Below, one piece after another: positions 11,753-23,154 of a stretch of 64,000 nt of DNA (positions within the stretch are counted from its first letter, which is position 1; the number at the start of each line of letters is the position of its first letter). Made by a program: the position numbers and the translations under genes. The notes under the pieces are model-generated. The model did no database searches. It saw nothing but the letters and a program-made list of their open reading frames with translations, and was not told the DNA's origin. The DNA is from Brachionus rotundiformis (taxonomy: Eukaryota; Rotifera; Eurotatoria; Ploima; Brachionidae): assembly GCA_016802295.1 (NCBI GenBank), contig JAESIW010000137.1, forward strand, positions 5,644,146 to 5,708,145, in the 5' to 3' direction.

Positions 11753-12875
11753 ATGCCAAAATTTCAACAAATTCCAACAACAATTGAGGCCCAATATGTT
11801 GCCCGAACCGTAGGACCAGCCTTAAGTAAAGGTTTAGCTGAAATTATTGAGAAGCGTCCTGTTGATCCAGTTGAGTTCTTGGGTCACTTCTTGCACAAAT
11901 TTGTCGAAAACAGACGTGACGCTGAAAAGGAACAACAAAATAGAATCGTGCTTGAAAAGCTAAGAATTGAAAAAGAGGAAGAAGAACAGCGACAAGAGGC
12001 AATGAGAAAAGAGGCCGAAGAACTGCGAGCCAAAGAAGAGGAGATCCGCCGAGAAAAGGAAGCAGAAGAAAAGCGTAAAAAAGACCTAGAAGAGCTTGCT
12101 AAACGCAAAGAAGAAGTTGCAAATACTGCTCCAGCATTACCCTCTTTGGCCGAAGAGGAAGACCAATTGGTTGAATTTGGAGAAACAAAACTGCATCAAC
12201 AAGCCGCTGCAGCAGGCTCAAATCTTAGTGTTTTATTAAAAGAAAATTTTAGTCCTGCAGCTAGGAATCAACAATTTAAAACCGCAAGAGATGTGGCTAA
12301 TGAGCTTGGTCTTGTCGAAAATGTCCAACAAATCGACGAATACATTTGGGACTTGGTTGCTCAAGAAAAATACAAACAACTTAATGATCTTATTTTACTG
12401 GGTTTTAATGATTTATTTACGATAATTGAAGCTAAATATGGAAATGCTGATCAAATGAAACAAAATGGTATGGAAAAACAAGCTGATCAAATTTACACTA
12501 ATTTACCATCATTACAACAAAAGATAAAAGAAATACGAGAGTTTGTTGAATCCAATAATGTGAAATCATTAGAAGATTCAGTAGATAGAAAATGGTATTT
12601 ATGTTATAGAGATGAGCAAGGAAAGTCACCATTACACAAAGCTATTGAAAATAAGCATTTTGAGATGGCGATATTTTTACTTGAAAAAAATCCACTTTTA
12701 TCTAAACTAAATGATTGTGTAAGTTTTATATATAATTTGAAAATTTAGATAAAAATTTTTTTTTTCCGCATAGAATGAAAAATATCCGATTGATTTCCTG
12801 AACCAAATCGACACAACGAGTCTAAACGAAACAGAAAATCAACTCTATCAAACTTTATCGCAGAAATTAGTTTGA
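11753..12875 (+). CDS. Dpy-30 motif, coiled-coil and ankyrin-repeat protein, probably axonemal
   Basis: Two exons, 11753-12718 and 12774-12875, separated by a 55-base GT-AG intron, encode 355 residues. Residues about 15-50 (YVARTVGPALSKGLAEI, then DPVEFLGHFLHKF) match the Dpy-30 dimerisation motif found in SET1/MLL and axonemal proteins. Residues about 57-120 are a highly charged Glu/Arg/Lys coiled coil. The C-terminus has an ankyrin-like repeat (DEQGKSPLHKAIENKHFEMA) continued across the intron. Axonemal relatives such as radial-spoke proteins and DYDC proteins share the Dpy-30 motif, so a ciliary role is plausible, but I cannot name a direct orthologue. The second exon restores a sensible ankyrin end (EKYPIDFLNQI) and a stop, which supports the splice. 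Confidence 0.72.
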
Positions 12876-13793
12876 AATTTTTTGAAATAATTTTAAATAA
12901 AATATTTTTTAAAAATAATGCATAAATTTATTTAAATAATAAAACAAAAAAATAAATATTGTTTATTTTCAGTTTTTTGAAAACTTTAATATTCAAAAAT
13001 ATTCTCATTTATTAGCAGAATCAATCAAGTCCATCTTTAAATTGTTAAACACTACCTGAAAAACTAATTTGCGATAATGAGTCTATGCCTAATTATTTTA
13101 AATCACAAAAACTGAACGTATACTTCAAGTATAATTCCCTTAATTTAGGAAATTTAGGTTGGTTCTCTTTATGAATGAATTTCTTTAAATTAATTTTCGT
13201 AATTATTTTCAAGACATGATAAATTTTAAAAAGTTAAATTCAGCTTTACACTAAAAGATTTTCAATTTTTAATTTTTATTGATAAACTAAATAAATATTT
13301 CTTTCAAAACTAAATATTTCTTATTATTATTTGATCTGAGCTGAAATAGAAATAACTAGATTTATTTTAAATTTAAAATAATTCGGTCTTTAATACGAAA
13401 AATTCAAAATAATTTAGACAATTTTAGAATTGATGAAATGTGAAAAAATTTGTATAATTAAAAACACTAAATGAGCAAAAGACAAAAGTTATTTATAATA
13501 TATTTATATATTACTTTAAAATGTTAAATTTATTTAAAAAAATGAAATTAGAGAATAAACTTGATAACTTTTATAAATAAATTTAAAAATATTATGTAAA
13601 TTAAACTAAAATTAGAAAAAATAAATTTTTTTATTTATTTATTAAATGGCCACCATATTTAAAAGGGTCATAAAAAACAATGATTAATAAATGAAATATT
13701 TTCCTTTAAATTTATTTTATTTCCAATTTAAAATTCAAACAAATCTCGAAAAAAAAATTTAAAATACAAAAACTTAATAAAATAATGGTTATT
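12876..13793. other. Convergent intergenic region
   Basis: AT-rich with several AATAAA-like signals from the convergent Dpy-30 and HMGCR genes. No other feature seen. Confidence 0.5.
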
Positions 13794-16580
13794 TTATAGG
13801 CGATTATTAACTGTTTTAGAAAACGCTTGGCCAACTAAATTAATAGTCGATCTGTTATATTTCATGTGACTATTGACTAAATGTCCGCTTGCTAATGCTG
13901 ACATTAAGGATAATTCGCCAGCCATTACTGCCGATGCCACAATTTTTGCCAAGTTTGACGCGTTCTCTCCCGCATTTTCGTGAGCGCCGTGAACTCCAAG
14001 CATTTTTAGACATGATGATTGAGCATCTAAAATCGTTCCACCGCCAACAGTTCCGACTTCAATAGACGGCATTGTACAAGAAATGTACAAATCTTCTGCA
14101 TTTACGCATTCCATCCATGTCAAACAATTGCTACTTTCAACAACCTGTGCCGGATCCTGTCCACAAGCAATAAATACAGCCGTGACTATATTAGCAGCAT
14201 GTGCATTAAAGCCGCCAATACTTCCAGCCATTGCCGAACCAACTAAATTCTTGGTCAAGTTTAAATCAACCAAATCTTTTACACTTGTTTTTAGTACAGA
14301 CTTAACCACATCACCTTTAACAATTGCTTCGCACACAACTGACTTACCTCTTCCTTCAATCCAGTTTATAGCCGAGGACTTCTTGTCAGTACAATAGTTA
14401 CCACTTACACTCTTTATAGATGCATCTGGAAAATGCTTCTGTAATTCTTGTAGAGCCTTTTCTGAACCTTTACTCAACATGTTCATACCCATCGCGTCTC
14501 CAGTGGTTGATTTAAATCTAATGTATAAATATTTGCCAACTACACAACATTTGCATGATTCCAGCTTGGCAAATCTGCTCGTCGAATCAAATACTTGTTT
14601 GATTGAGTAAAAATTGGTCTGTTCATCAAGCCATTCTTTGGCATCAGCGGCTCTCATCGCACTTGGAAATTCAATAAGAGGAGCTCGAGTCATTCCGTCA
14701 GATAAGATTCTGGTCAATACTCCCTGAGAAGAAGAGAGAGCAGTACAACCCCGATTTGTGCTAGCTACCAAAGTGCCCTCAGTGGTGGCCATCGGAATTT
14801 GATAATATTTGCCATCGATTAACAGAGGACCGGCTATTCCTAATGGCACTGGCACATAACCAACTACATTTTCACAACAAGACCCGATTATTTTTGAATA
14901 ATCATAATTCTCATATGGCAAACTCTTGAATGTATATTCCTGATTCATTTTGGCTTCAATTACTTTACGGCGAATGCACACAGCCCTTTCTGGCTTCTTA
15001 AAATAACTTTCTAATTTGTAAATAGGAATGTGTTTTTTAAGAACCAAGTTAACAATTTCTTCCTCGTTAAAATCTTCCAAGAGCTTGGTAGGGTTCTCTT
15101 TCATATATTTGAGGCATTCTTCACTATTGCGTTTTATGTTCACTTTTGCCTCTACAACAGTCTCATTTTGGTAATCTATCGGCTCAGTCTGACAACCAGT
15201 ACTTTTTTCGTTTACACTAGTCTGACTTTCTGAGTCAGTTTCATCATTTCTTTTTATGAATTTAGTCGAAAAAATATAAATTATCAAAGAAATTAATAAA
15301 CAAGATTCTGTATAAAGCAATAGTTTATCTTTTGAATCGCCTTCAAAATGGTTGTGTTCTTGCTTTTCACTTGTACTATTCAAATTATCTAATAATATTT
15401 TTTTTTGAATAAAAATTTTCTGATTTAATTTAAAATCTAAATTACTTGAAGTATGAAATTCCTTGTCATTAAAAAACTTAAGTTTTAAATGAACACCAAT
15501 TAAAAAAAGGGTCATTAGCAGTTTGACATAAACCAGTACTGGATTCTTGAGCGAGTTTAGAGCGGTCAATGGCGTTGAGCTGTTTACTAAATGATTTTCA
15601 ATTTTTAATTTTTCTAATTTGTCATTTGGTTTGTTTTCGTTAGTTGATTTAAACTATAAAATAAAAATTAATTGATTAAATATACAATGAAAATAATTGG
15701 TTATGTTTTAAATTTTATGATTTCTTTTTAAAAATTTATTTTGGTAATTTTATCTAAAAATAACAATTTATTAATTTAAGGAAAAATTACCTGAAGAATG
15801 AGAGAAAGAAGTGCTGGAAAGATGGTCAATGAAATAAGGAAATTCGAGGCCAGCAATAAACAGCTAAAAATTGAAAAATTTTTGATCTCACTCGATTCGC
15901 TTAGATTTCCCAAAGCAATTAGTAGAATCATACAAAAAGTGTCTAAACTTGAGCTGGACGCACAAGATGCCAAATTCTGGGCCACAGATTTCTTAGCTTC
16001 TTTTAAATTTTTTATCTCTAATGCGCTATTGAATATCATATTACATTTTTTTACATCAATCAACAACAGTGTATAAATAACAATATCTCTTTGAAAAAAT
16101 TTAATTAATTTAAAACCAAAAAGGAAGCTTTTTTAAGTTTACACTATGAGGATAAAAGAGTTGGATATTTCGAATTTGAACCAGCTAAGTAATGCGTTGT
16201 TAAGGACTATACTGGCAACAATAGTGACCAATATGGACAGGACTAAAAAAATAAAAAATTAATTTATTGTTGGAATATAGAACAATTTAATAATAGCTAC
16301 AGAAATTAAATTTTGAATGAATTTTGTGAAGTTTTTTCAGCTGAATGAGGACACAAATGAACGCCAGGCACCTTAGAAGCATCAAAAACGAAAAGTTTGA
16401 AGCAGGATCAATGTTGATCTTTGGAAGTTCGGTATCCGGTTTTGTCACATTTGCGGTGCTTGACAAAATTGATAAACTGATACATATAGATATCATAACT
16501 ATTATCACTTCGAACGGATTGTATACGCTTGCTCTGCTGAACAATTTGAAAACATCACTGAGAATTTTTTGACCTTCCAT
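13794..16580 (-). CDS. HMGCR: 3-hydroxy-3-methylglutaryl-CoA reductase
   Basis: Four exons (16301-16580, 16143-16242, 15791-16088, 13794-15653) join in phase to give 845 residues, near the usual animal length of about 890. The enzyme reduces HMG-CoA to mevalonate with NADPH, the committed step of isoprenoid synthesis, in the ER membrane. The N-terminal exons encode hydrophobic helices resembling the sterol-sensing region (FEVIIVMISICISLSIL; FLISLTIFPALLSLIL). A variable linker precedes the catalytic domain: ENVVGYVPVPLGIAGPL, TTEGTLVASTNRGC with the catalytic Glu, GDAMGMNM of the NADPH site, and GHLVNSHMKYNRS with the catalytic His. The Ser of NRS matches the AMPK-regulated site of mammalian enzymes. 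The membrane part seems a little shorter than in vertebrates. Assignment is certain; small exon borders are inferred from phase. Confidence 0.95.
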
Positions 16581-18205
16581 CTTCTGACAATGATGGAACT
16601 TTTTCTAAAAAGCTAAAATATTTTGACTAAAGCACCCAAAATTGAGTAACTCGTATTTCATAATTTAGAAATATTGCAATATTTATGAAGGTTTTAGGTT
16701 TGAATAAAACGAGTACTCCATGCAAGTCTAGACAAATGCAAATTTGTGAAAAATGAGAAAATATTTTTATTGAAAAAATGCCATTATTTAGTCTTTAAAG
16801 TGCGGAAGAAACCAACCATTGCTAAAAATTTTATTCATTTAAAAATAGCATTTTTTATAGAATAGTAGAATAAGAACATAGTTTTGTTTTACTTTAAATT
16901 TAATAAAATTTTTAAAATCGAACGATTTTGAGTTTAAGTCGAACCATTTTTTTTCACAATATAAAGTCGGACCACTTTTTAAAACTTTATTTGCTTGATA
17001 TAACTGATATCAAGAAATTAAGAAAACTTAGTCAAAATGCTCTAGCTAACCGATTCAAAGCTTAAATTAAGCTTAGAAATAATTATATGAATAGTTTACA
17101 GGTATTTTTAAATGCTAAATGGCAGCTGATTGACATCATCGTTGCCAAGCAGTTTGACAATGGTACATAACACCATTTATTTTGAAATGCCTTAATATCT
17201 TAAAGCATTTAGCTTAACTTTGGAATACTTATTTATTGATTGTTTTTATGGTAAATTTAAAAGCTTGTATCTTTTATCTAATTATCTATTAATTTTTAAA
17301 ATGAACAATTGCTTAATTTCGAATTTTAATTTATACAATTAACCTTTAATATCTTTTTGAAATTTTGAAAATAAAAATTAATAACAATTGGATTTAACTT
17401 TAAACAAATATATTCTTGATTAAACAAAACATTTTAAATACTCCTACATTTTAAAACAATTTTTTACTTATTCCAAGCCAATTATTCAGAAATCTAAAAC
17501 GAAATAAAGAAACCTAGATTTGTCATGATATTGCATCATCACATCTTTTGCTATTGCTAAGCAGTAAAAAAGTTAATTTTATAGATTTTATATTTTAAAT
17601 TTTAATAAAATTTAATTCATTTCAAGTAATTAATTTTTTAAAATAAACTAATGCTGTTTAACTTTAATTTAAAAATAAAATAAATAAAATTATTTGTTTT
17701 CTAGTCGATTAAAATCCTTTGGCTAAAAGCGATCTTGGTGGCTATTTTCCCTAATTCAAGACAGTAACTAATTTAAGTTGAAAAAAAGCCTTCTAAATAC
17801 ATTAAAGCTCTAATTTTTCCTTCAATTACCTTTAATTCTTCAGTTCATTTTTTAACACATTTTTAAATCTTAATAATACGAATTTAAAAAAATGCATTCT
17901 ACAGTTAAATTTCATTAAAAATATTAACATATTTAACTTAAGATCAAAACATAACTATTTGAACTCATTAAATTATAATATTCAAAGATAATAAAATTTG
18001 ACTTTATATTGAAAAATATTTAAATTTTAAAAGTATTCTAATCAATAATAGTAGATATTTTGATAAAATATTATTTTCTTTTTGTTAATTTAATTCTAAT
18101 GAGATAACATATTTATTTGAAAAATATTCATAAAATATAAATGTTTCATGAGAAGAATATTAAGAACATAACCTAGGCAACAACATTTTTAAGGTCAGTT
18201 TAAAA
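16581..18205. other. Divergent intergenic region between HMGCR and OGG1
   Basis: 1.6 kb of AT-rich sequence holding two divergent promoters. I see a weak direct repeat around 16940 and 16963 (AAGTCGAACCA and AAGTCGGACCA) and an 11-base inverted match TTAGTCAAAAT between about 16618 and 17030. Neither is convincing as an element. Confidence 0.4.
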
Positions 18206-19276
18206 ATGACACTTCACTTTATAAAGGGAATTTTATCCTATTCAAAAAAAGATCTAAATTTAAAAGCATGCTTAAGAGGTGGACAGTCCTTTCGCTGGAT
18301 TGTGTCACAGAATGATGAAAACGAATTCATAGGTGTTATCCGTGACAAAATATACTTTCTTAGACAAACTGATAAATTGATCGAATATACTGTACATTTT
18401 AATCAGCAAATAACAAAAAATGTTGGAAATATTGATGAAGAGTTAAACGAATACTTTCATTTAAACGAAGACTTGGCAGATCTTTATAAAATTTGGTCAC
18501 AAAAAGACGAGAACTTCCGCAAGCGTATTGAACAATACGGAGACGTTTTGAATGGTATAAGAGTTCTTAGACTCGATCCAGTGGAAAATTTATTTTCATT
18601 TATTTGTTCGTCTAACAATAATATCAAACGAATAACCCAGATGGTAAACAATATGTGTTCCCATTTTGGTGAGGTAATTGGTTCTCTAAGCAATGTAAAT
18701 TACTACATGTTTCCTACCATTGATCGCTTGTCTGAAAAAGACGTGGAAGAAAAACTGAGAAAACTTAATTTTGGGTACAGAGCTAAATTTATACATCAAG
18801 CTGCTGTTTACATTAAAAACAACTTTGACCATCAATGGTTGTTTTCTCTGAGGGAAAGAGATTACATCGATACAATAAATGAGCTAGTTAAGGTGCCTGG
18901 AATAGGGAAAAAAGTGGCAGATTGTATCAGTCTTATGTCTTTGGATAAACTCGAAGCAATTCCGGTAGATACACATGTTTTGAATTTGGCTAGGAATATG
19001 TATAATTTTGTTCCAAAAGACGCAAAAAAATCCCTAACTGATAAAACTTACAAACAGATCGCCGATAGCTTTAGACAATTATGGGGTAAGTACGCTGGCT
19101 GGGCTCAAACTGTAATGTTTATTGATGATCTAGCAGAATTTAAAAAAGAAAAAAACCATTTGGAAGAAAAAAAATTAAATGATACCAAAATAGCCAAAGT
19201 GGCATTAAAACGCTCCGTATCGGAGACAATGCTAACACCAAAGAAAAATTTAAAAAAAATAAAATCTAAAAATTAA
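18206..19276 (+). CDS. OGG1: 8-oxoguanine DNA glycosylase
   Basis: An intronless 356-residue frame, close to human OGG1 (345). The enzyme removes 8-oxoguanine opposite C and nicks the strand in base-excision repair. The N-terminal domain has LRGGQSFRW, typical of OGG1. The helix-hairpin-helix reads VPGIGKKVADC, where Lys236 is the Schiff-base lysine (human Lys249), and IPVDTH carries the catalytic Asp255 (human Asp268); the 19-residue spacing is exactly conserved. The Lys-rich C-terminal tail (KRSVSETMLTPKKNLKKIKS) resembles a nuclear localisation signal. A poly-A signal at 19308 follows the stop, and an Ashwin gene begins 128 bases downstream on the same strand. Confidence 0.95.
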   Translation: MTLHFIKGILSYSKKDLNLKACLRGGQSFRWIVSQNDENEFIGVIRDKIYFLRQTDKLIEYTVHFNQQITKNVGNIDEELNEYFHLNEDLADLYKIWSQKDENFRKRIEQYGDVLNGIRVLRLDPVENLFSFICSSNNNIKRITQMVNNMCSHFGEVIGSLSNVNYYMFPTIDRLSEKDVEEKLRKLNFGYRAKFIHQAAVYIKNNFDHQWLFSLRERDYIDTINELVKVPGIGKKVADCISLMSLDKLEAIPVDTHVLNLARNMYNFVPKDAKKSLTDKTYKQIADSFRQLWGKYAGWAQTVMFIDDLAEFKKEKNHLEEKKLNDTKIAKVALKRSVSETMLTPKKNLKKIKSKN

Positions 19277-19307
19277 CTACCGATTATCAATTTTATCATT
19301 GAGTGTA

Positions 19308-19404
19308 AATAAATTATTTTTTTCAAATCAGTTTATCTTTTTACCTGTCGAATGGTTTTAGCAATACCATACTTTTTAAGAAATGGCTTAATTTTTTTTT
19401 ATAG
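19308..19404 (+). promoter_or_regulatory. Intercistronic poly-A signal and splice-acceptor tract
   Basis: AATAAA at 19308-19313 is followed by a pyrimidine run (about 19391-19400) and ATAG that abuts the ATG at 19405. This is how a cis 5' UTR intron acceptor or a spliced-leader trans-splice site in an operon would look. Which of these applies cannot be told from sequence alone. Confidence 0.45.
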
Positions 19405-19861
19405 ATGGATATAGAACCAGGTCTCTTGCCTATTGGCGAATTAAGACAAATTTTAATAAATGTAAAAAATAAACTTAGATATCTGAATTTGTTTAATTTA
19501 AGTTTTTGAAGAAAGGTATCAAAATTGGTGAAAATGAATGCAAACAAGATTTGATAGAGCTGTATTTAAAATTCGTAAAGCCACAACCACAGAGATTAAG
19601 GAAATGCAATAAAGATCAAGAAACCAAAGTAGTTTCGCTGTAAAAAAGTTAAGATATTTTTCTAGAAAAATAATAAAATAAGTTTAATTTAGAAAATTAG
19701 AAGAATTTTCCTTGAGCGAAGCATTAGAACGCCGAAAAAAAAGATTTAAGAAAGATTTTGATAATGAGGTTGAAATGCAAAGTCCGATAAATAAGCTTAA
19801 ACGCCCGCACAGCAATAATTCCAGAAAGCTTGAAAATAGCAAAAAAACAAAACAAAATTAA
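19405..19861 (+). CDS. Ashwin homologue (C2orf49 family)
   Basis: Three small exons (19405-19461, 19512-19639, 19693-19861) with introns of 50 and 53 bases join in phase to give 117 residues. The first half, LLPIGELRQILIN then KGIKIGENECKQDLIELYLK and FVKPQPQR, matches the conserved Ashwin core, in which a leucine-rich helix is followed by a DLY-type motif and a PLPQR motif. The second half is Lys/Arg-rich (ERRKKRFKKDF) with KRP, as in the basic Ashwin tail. Ashwin is a nuclear protein linked to the tRNA ligase complex in vertebrates and to axis formation in Xenopus. This copy is about half the vertebrate length. The assignment rests on a short motif run; the exon structure is strongly supported by phase. 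Confidence 0.65.
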
Positions 19862-20186
19862 AAAAATTAAATTATTAATTCTCAAGATCTCATACAATTA
19901 ATTTGTATAATAAATATTTTGTCAAAATCTTACAGTCATTTTCTCGTTAATTTAAATTTAAAATTAATTTATCCTGTAGATATTTTATAGAATTAACTCG
20001 AGATATTTTTCTAAATGATAATTTATATGTAATAATCAAACTGAATGTTAAATGCCTTAATTTCAAATTTATTTTATTAATTTTTATTGATAATTAGTTC
20101 TTAAAAAGAAAATATATTTTATTAAAAAAAAGTTATTTAATTATCTAAGATAAATCAAAAAATATTCTAATATTTAGATTTAAATC
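19862..20186. other. Short intergenic region
   Basis: AT-rich spacer between the Ashwin homologue and WDPCP with an AATAAA near 19910. Nothing else seen. Confidence 0.5.
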
Positions 20187-22343
20187 ATGGATCATTTAAA
20201 CTGTTCAGTTCATTTTTTGACATTAAAGCAAATTGGCTACGACGAGTCCAATGTAGCTGTTACTTTCTACCATGATCGAACTCATTTTGATCAGAACAGC
20301 AAAAATTTATATGCCGAATTTACAGAAAAGTTTAACATTCAACAAGGCAGGCATTTCGTTTTACACAACCGTATCGCTACGATTCCGAATAAAATGAGCA
20401 AACTAAAAGACCAAGTCAAAGATCTGGATGCTTTATTATCAACTCAGATCAGATTGATCAAAGTGTTGTGGCTTAGTCAGGGCCGATTAGCCTTGGTTAC
20501 GCAAACAGGAACTATAATTTGGTTATTAATTGACCAAATATCAGGGGATGTAATCAAAGTTTTGATTGACAAATCACTTGAAAAATTAAAGCTAAGTTCT
20601 AAAAATTTGTCAGATTTTCAAATCAAGATTTCGAAATCTTCTATTTTAATTATTTCCTATTCTGATAAATCTAAAATAGATATAATTAAATTTAAGAAGT
20701 CGAATTTTTTTTTCGACTATTTTAATAATTTGTCAAATTTGGAAAAATTAGAAAATTTTGATCCAAACTTGGCAATTAGTTATGAATTTACATGTCCAGA
20801 TGTTTACTTGGAAAAATTCATCTTGACCAATGATAATAGTGACTTTTTTACTCTTTGGTGGCAAAATAAAATTGAAATAATGAGCCAAAGATCTCTACTA
20901 GAGCGAGATGACCTAAGAAATAACATATTAATCCTAACAAGTGATTTTTCCGATCCAAACCTTCTCGAATATATGTACAAATCCGAAGGTTTATTGCTAA
21001 AAATTGGCCATATAGAAGACAATTTAATTTCCATTGAACAAATTGAGTACATAAATGACCAAAAGTATTCCATAGCAATTTACAACTGTTTGTCCAAAGA
21101 ACCGCAAAAAGAAGACTTTAAACCTGTAAAGATAAAGCTTAAAATGTTTTACACCAAATCCAAAGTCAGATGCGTAAAAATAAAAGGATCATTTGTCATA
21201 TTTTTGAGTGAGAATAGTGAAATTGCTTTGTATGATTTTTACAAGAATTTGATTAAAAAAAGCAGAATAAATGATGGTCCATGGCATTATTTGGAATGGG
21301 TTATTGAAAATTACTGTTTTTATGTAATTAATAAGAACGGTTTATTAAAATTGTTAGATATTGGGCTGAATGAAATCGGACTCAAATACAATACCAGATA
21401 TTTTTTAAAATTTAATTCTATTAGCAGCAGCTTAAACGAAAACTTATTTATTCCCAATGGTCCAAATCAAATGGAAATATTTTCTAGCTCGTTTAACAAG
21501 TGGGACTCGCCGTGGTCTTGTTTTAGTTACACCAATGGGCCATTTGGTCTTTTCAAATTAGTTCTAAGTCTTAATTTAAATTCATTAGATTTAACAAATT
21601 TTTACTTAAAAAATTATAAGTTATCTTTGGAATATGTTAAAAAATCGGTCAATTTGTACGAATCGTTGGACTGGAACCGTACACCGATTGAATGTTTAGG
21701 TTGTTTACAAAAAAATTTAAATATTCTTCTGTCAAACAGAATAGACTTTGATAATGATGCTTGTGATCTGAGTGAAAGGGTCCTAGGTGGATTCTATAGA
21801 CCTAAAAAACAGCTGGCAGAGGATATCATTTTGGAGTACAAGTTCCAAGTATCCAAGTACGCTAGGAAATTTTTTTTTACTTTAGTTAGAAATTTACGCT
21901 TTGAAAAAGCGCTTCGTTTGGCCGATGATTTGGGAAATAGAGATTTGTTTAATGACTTATTCTATGCAGCTTGTGATTATGGTGCACATGAGCTGGCTGA
22001 AGTGTGCCGAATTAAATTTCATGAACTAAAAAATGAGGAAAAAAAGGAAAAAATAATTAACGAGCTTAATCGATCCGTCAACACAGTAGATGACAATTTG
22101 GAGACCAACGAATTGGACTGTTTGTCAGTCTCTTCCAGTGAACAAAGCAGTTCAATAGAAACTTATTATGGTTCAACTGGATCAGCTTTAAATCAATTAG
22201 GAGAATTTAATTCAAAATTGAAAAAAATAAAAATACATGAAGAATTGCCTAAGCCAAAAATTTTTACCGAAGAAGATATTGAAAATTTTGCAAAAATGCT
22301 CATCGAACAAAATAAATTTGTTTATGAAGAAGCTTTTAATTAA
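20187..22343 (+). CDS. WDPCP: WD repeat-containing planar cell polarity effector (fritz)
   Basis: An intronless 718-residue frame, near human WDPCP (about 746). WDPCP is a CPLANE subunit that helps recruit intraflagellar transport complexes to the base of cilia and acts in planar polarity. The N-terminal part fits a degenerate beta-propeller (VLWLSQGRLALVTQTGTIIWL; ISKSSILIISY). The hallmark is the helical region after the propeller: ILEYKFQVSKYARKFF, LRFEKALRLADDLGNRDLF and ELAEVCRIKFHEL, nearly colinear with the vertebrate protein. SFTNGPFGLF-type sequence (YTNGPFGLFKL) also agrees. The Ser-rich tail is variable. Together with the Dpy-30 gene this points to a ciliated animal. Confidence 0.92.
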   Translation: MDHLNCSVHFLTLKQIGYDESNVAVTFYHDRTHFDQNSKNLYAEFTEKFNIQQGRHFVLHNRIATIPNKMSKLKDQVKDLDALLSTQIRLIKVLWLSQGRLALVTQTGTIIWLLIDQISGDVIKVLIDKSLEKLKLSSKNLSDFQIKISKSSILIISYSDKSKIDIIKFKKSNFFFDYFNNLSNLEKLENFDPNLAISYEFTCPDVYLEKFILTNDNSDFFTLWWQNKIEIMSQRSLLERDDLRNNILILTSDFSDPNLLEYMYKSEGLLLKIGHIEDNLISIEQIEYINDQKYSIAIYNCLSKEPQKEDFKPVKIKLKMFYTKSKVRCVKIKGSFVIFLSENSEIALYDFYKNLIKKSRINDGPWHYLEWVIENYCFYVINKNGLLKLLDIGLNEIGLKYNTRYFLKFNSISSSLNENLFIPNGPNQMEIFSSSFNKWDSPWSCFSYTNGPFGLFKLVLSLNLNSLDLTNFYLKNYKLSLEYVKKSVNLYESLDWNRTPIECLGCLQKNLNILLSNRIDFDNDACDLSERVLGGFYRPKKQLAEDIILEYKFQVSKYARKFFFTLVRNLRFEKALRLADDLGNRDLFNDLFYAACDYGAHELAEVCRIKFHELKNEEKKEKIINELNRSVNTVDDNLETNELDCLSVSSSEQSSSIETYYGSTGSALNQLGEFNSKLKKIKIHEELPKPKIFTEEDIENFAKMLIEQNKFVYEEAFN

Positions 22344-23154
22344 TGTTTGTGAATTATTTAATTTTTTTTCTATTTTAAATATTGTTTAAAATTTTAAAAT
22401 GAAAATTTGACCAAAAAGAAGGTCAATTTATACCAGTCACATAAGTATTATTAATAAAATAAAATTTTTTAAAAACTAAGATTTAACAATGACTTATTTG
22501 GAATAACTTTTATGATCGATTTATTATTTCACCGAAAAATTATTTTTTGATTAATACAATCAAAAAATGCATTTTAAGCAAATCGAAAATAATAACTTAA
22601 TTCTTGAGCTGTTGTTAAACTATCGGTACCAAGGACTTATGGAAGATTCTAAATTAAGGATGACAAATGGTTAACAATTTATTCAACAAAATGTTGATAA
22701 CAGCTTAATTTTGCTTTATAATCTTTATTGATTAAAATAACTTTGCTTTTTCACATAATACTAAAATAGGGAGCTTTTTATTTAAGCAAGAAATATTCGA
22801 TTTTTTAGTGAAACTTTTCAAAATTTCAAAAAACTTATTATAATTGATCAGAAATTTATTTGGTTATCTCCTTAATATTTCTATAGTCATATTAGGGATA
22901 AGTCTGTAATCTAAAAATTATTATGATATTAAAAACAAATATATAAAATGAAAAAAAGTCTTTGGTTATTCCAATTGATAATTTTTCATTCTAAATCATG
23001 TTAATTAATACTGCTAAAATTAGATTCATTCAAAGCATGATAATTAAGCCAAGGCCAATATTTACAGTACAAAAAAGAAATTAGAAGGAACTGAGATGGG
23101 TTTATAGTATAAATTGTGTGTTTAGTATCAAAATTTGCAACTTGGTAAAAACTT
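22344..23154. other. Gene-free stretch after WDPCP
   Basis: AT-rich sequence with several poly-A-like hexamers. No coding frame or clear repeat. Confidence 0.5.

Noticed and set aside
14083..14397. 104-codon plus-strand frame inside HMGCR
   Set aside because: Antisense shadow of the catalytic domain; no homology-like features.
16613..17045. Possible MITE with TTAGTCAAAAT inverted ends
   Set aside because: Only 11 matching bases with no matching flanks and no distinct interior. Too weak in AT-rich DNA.
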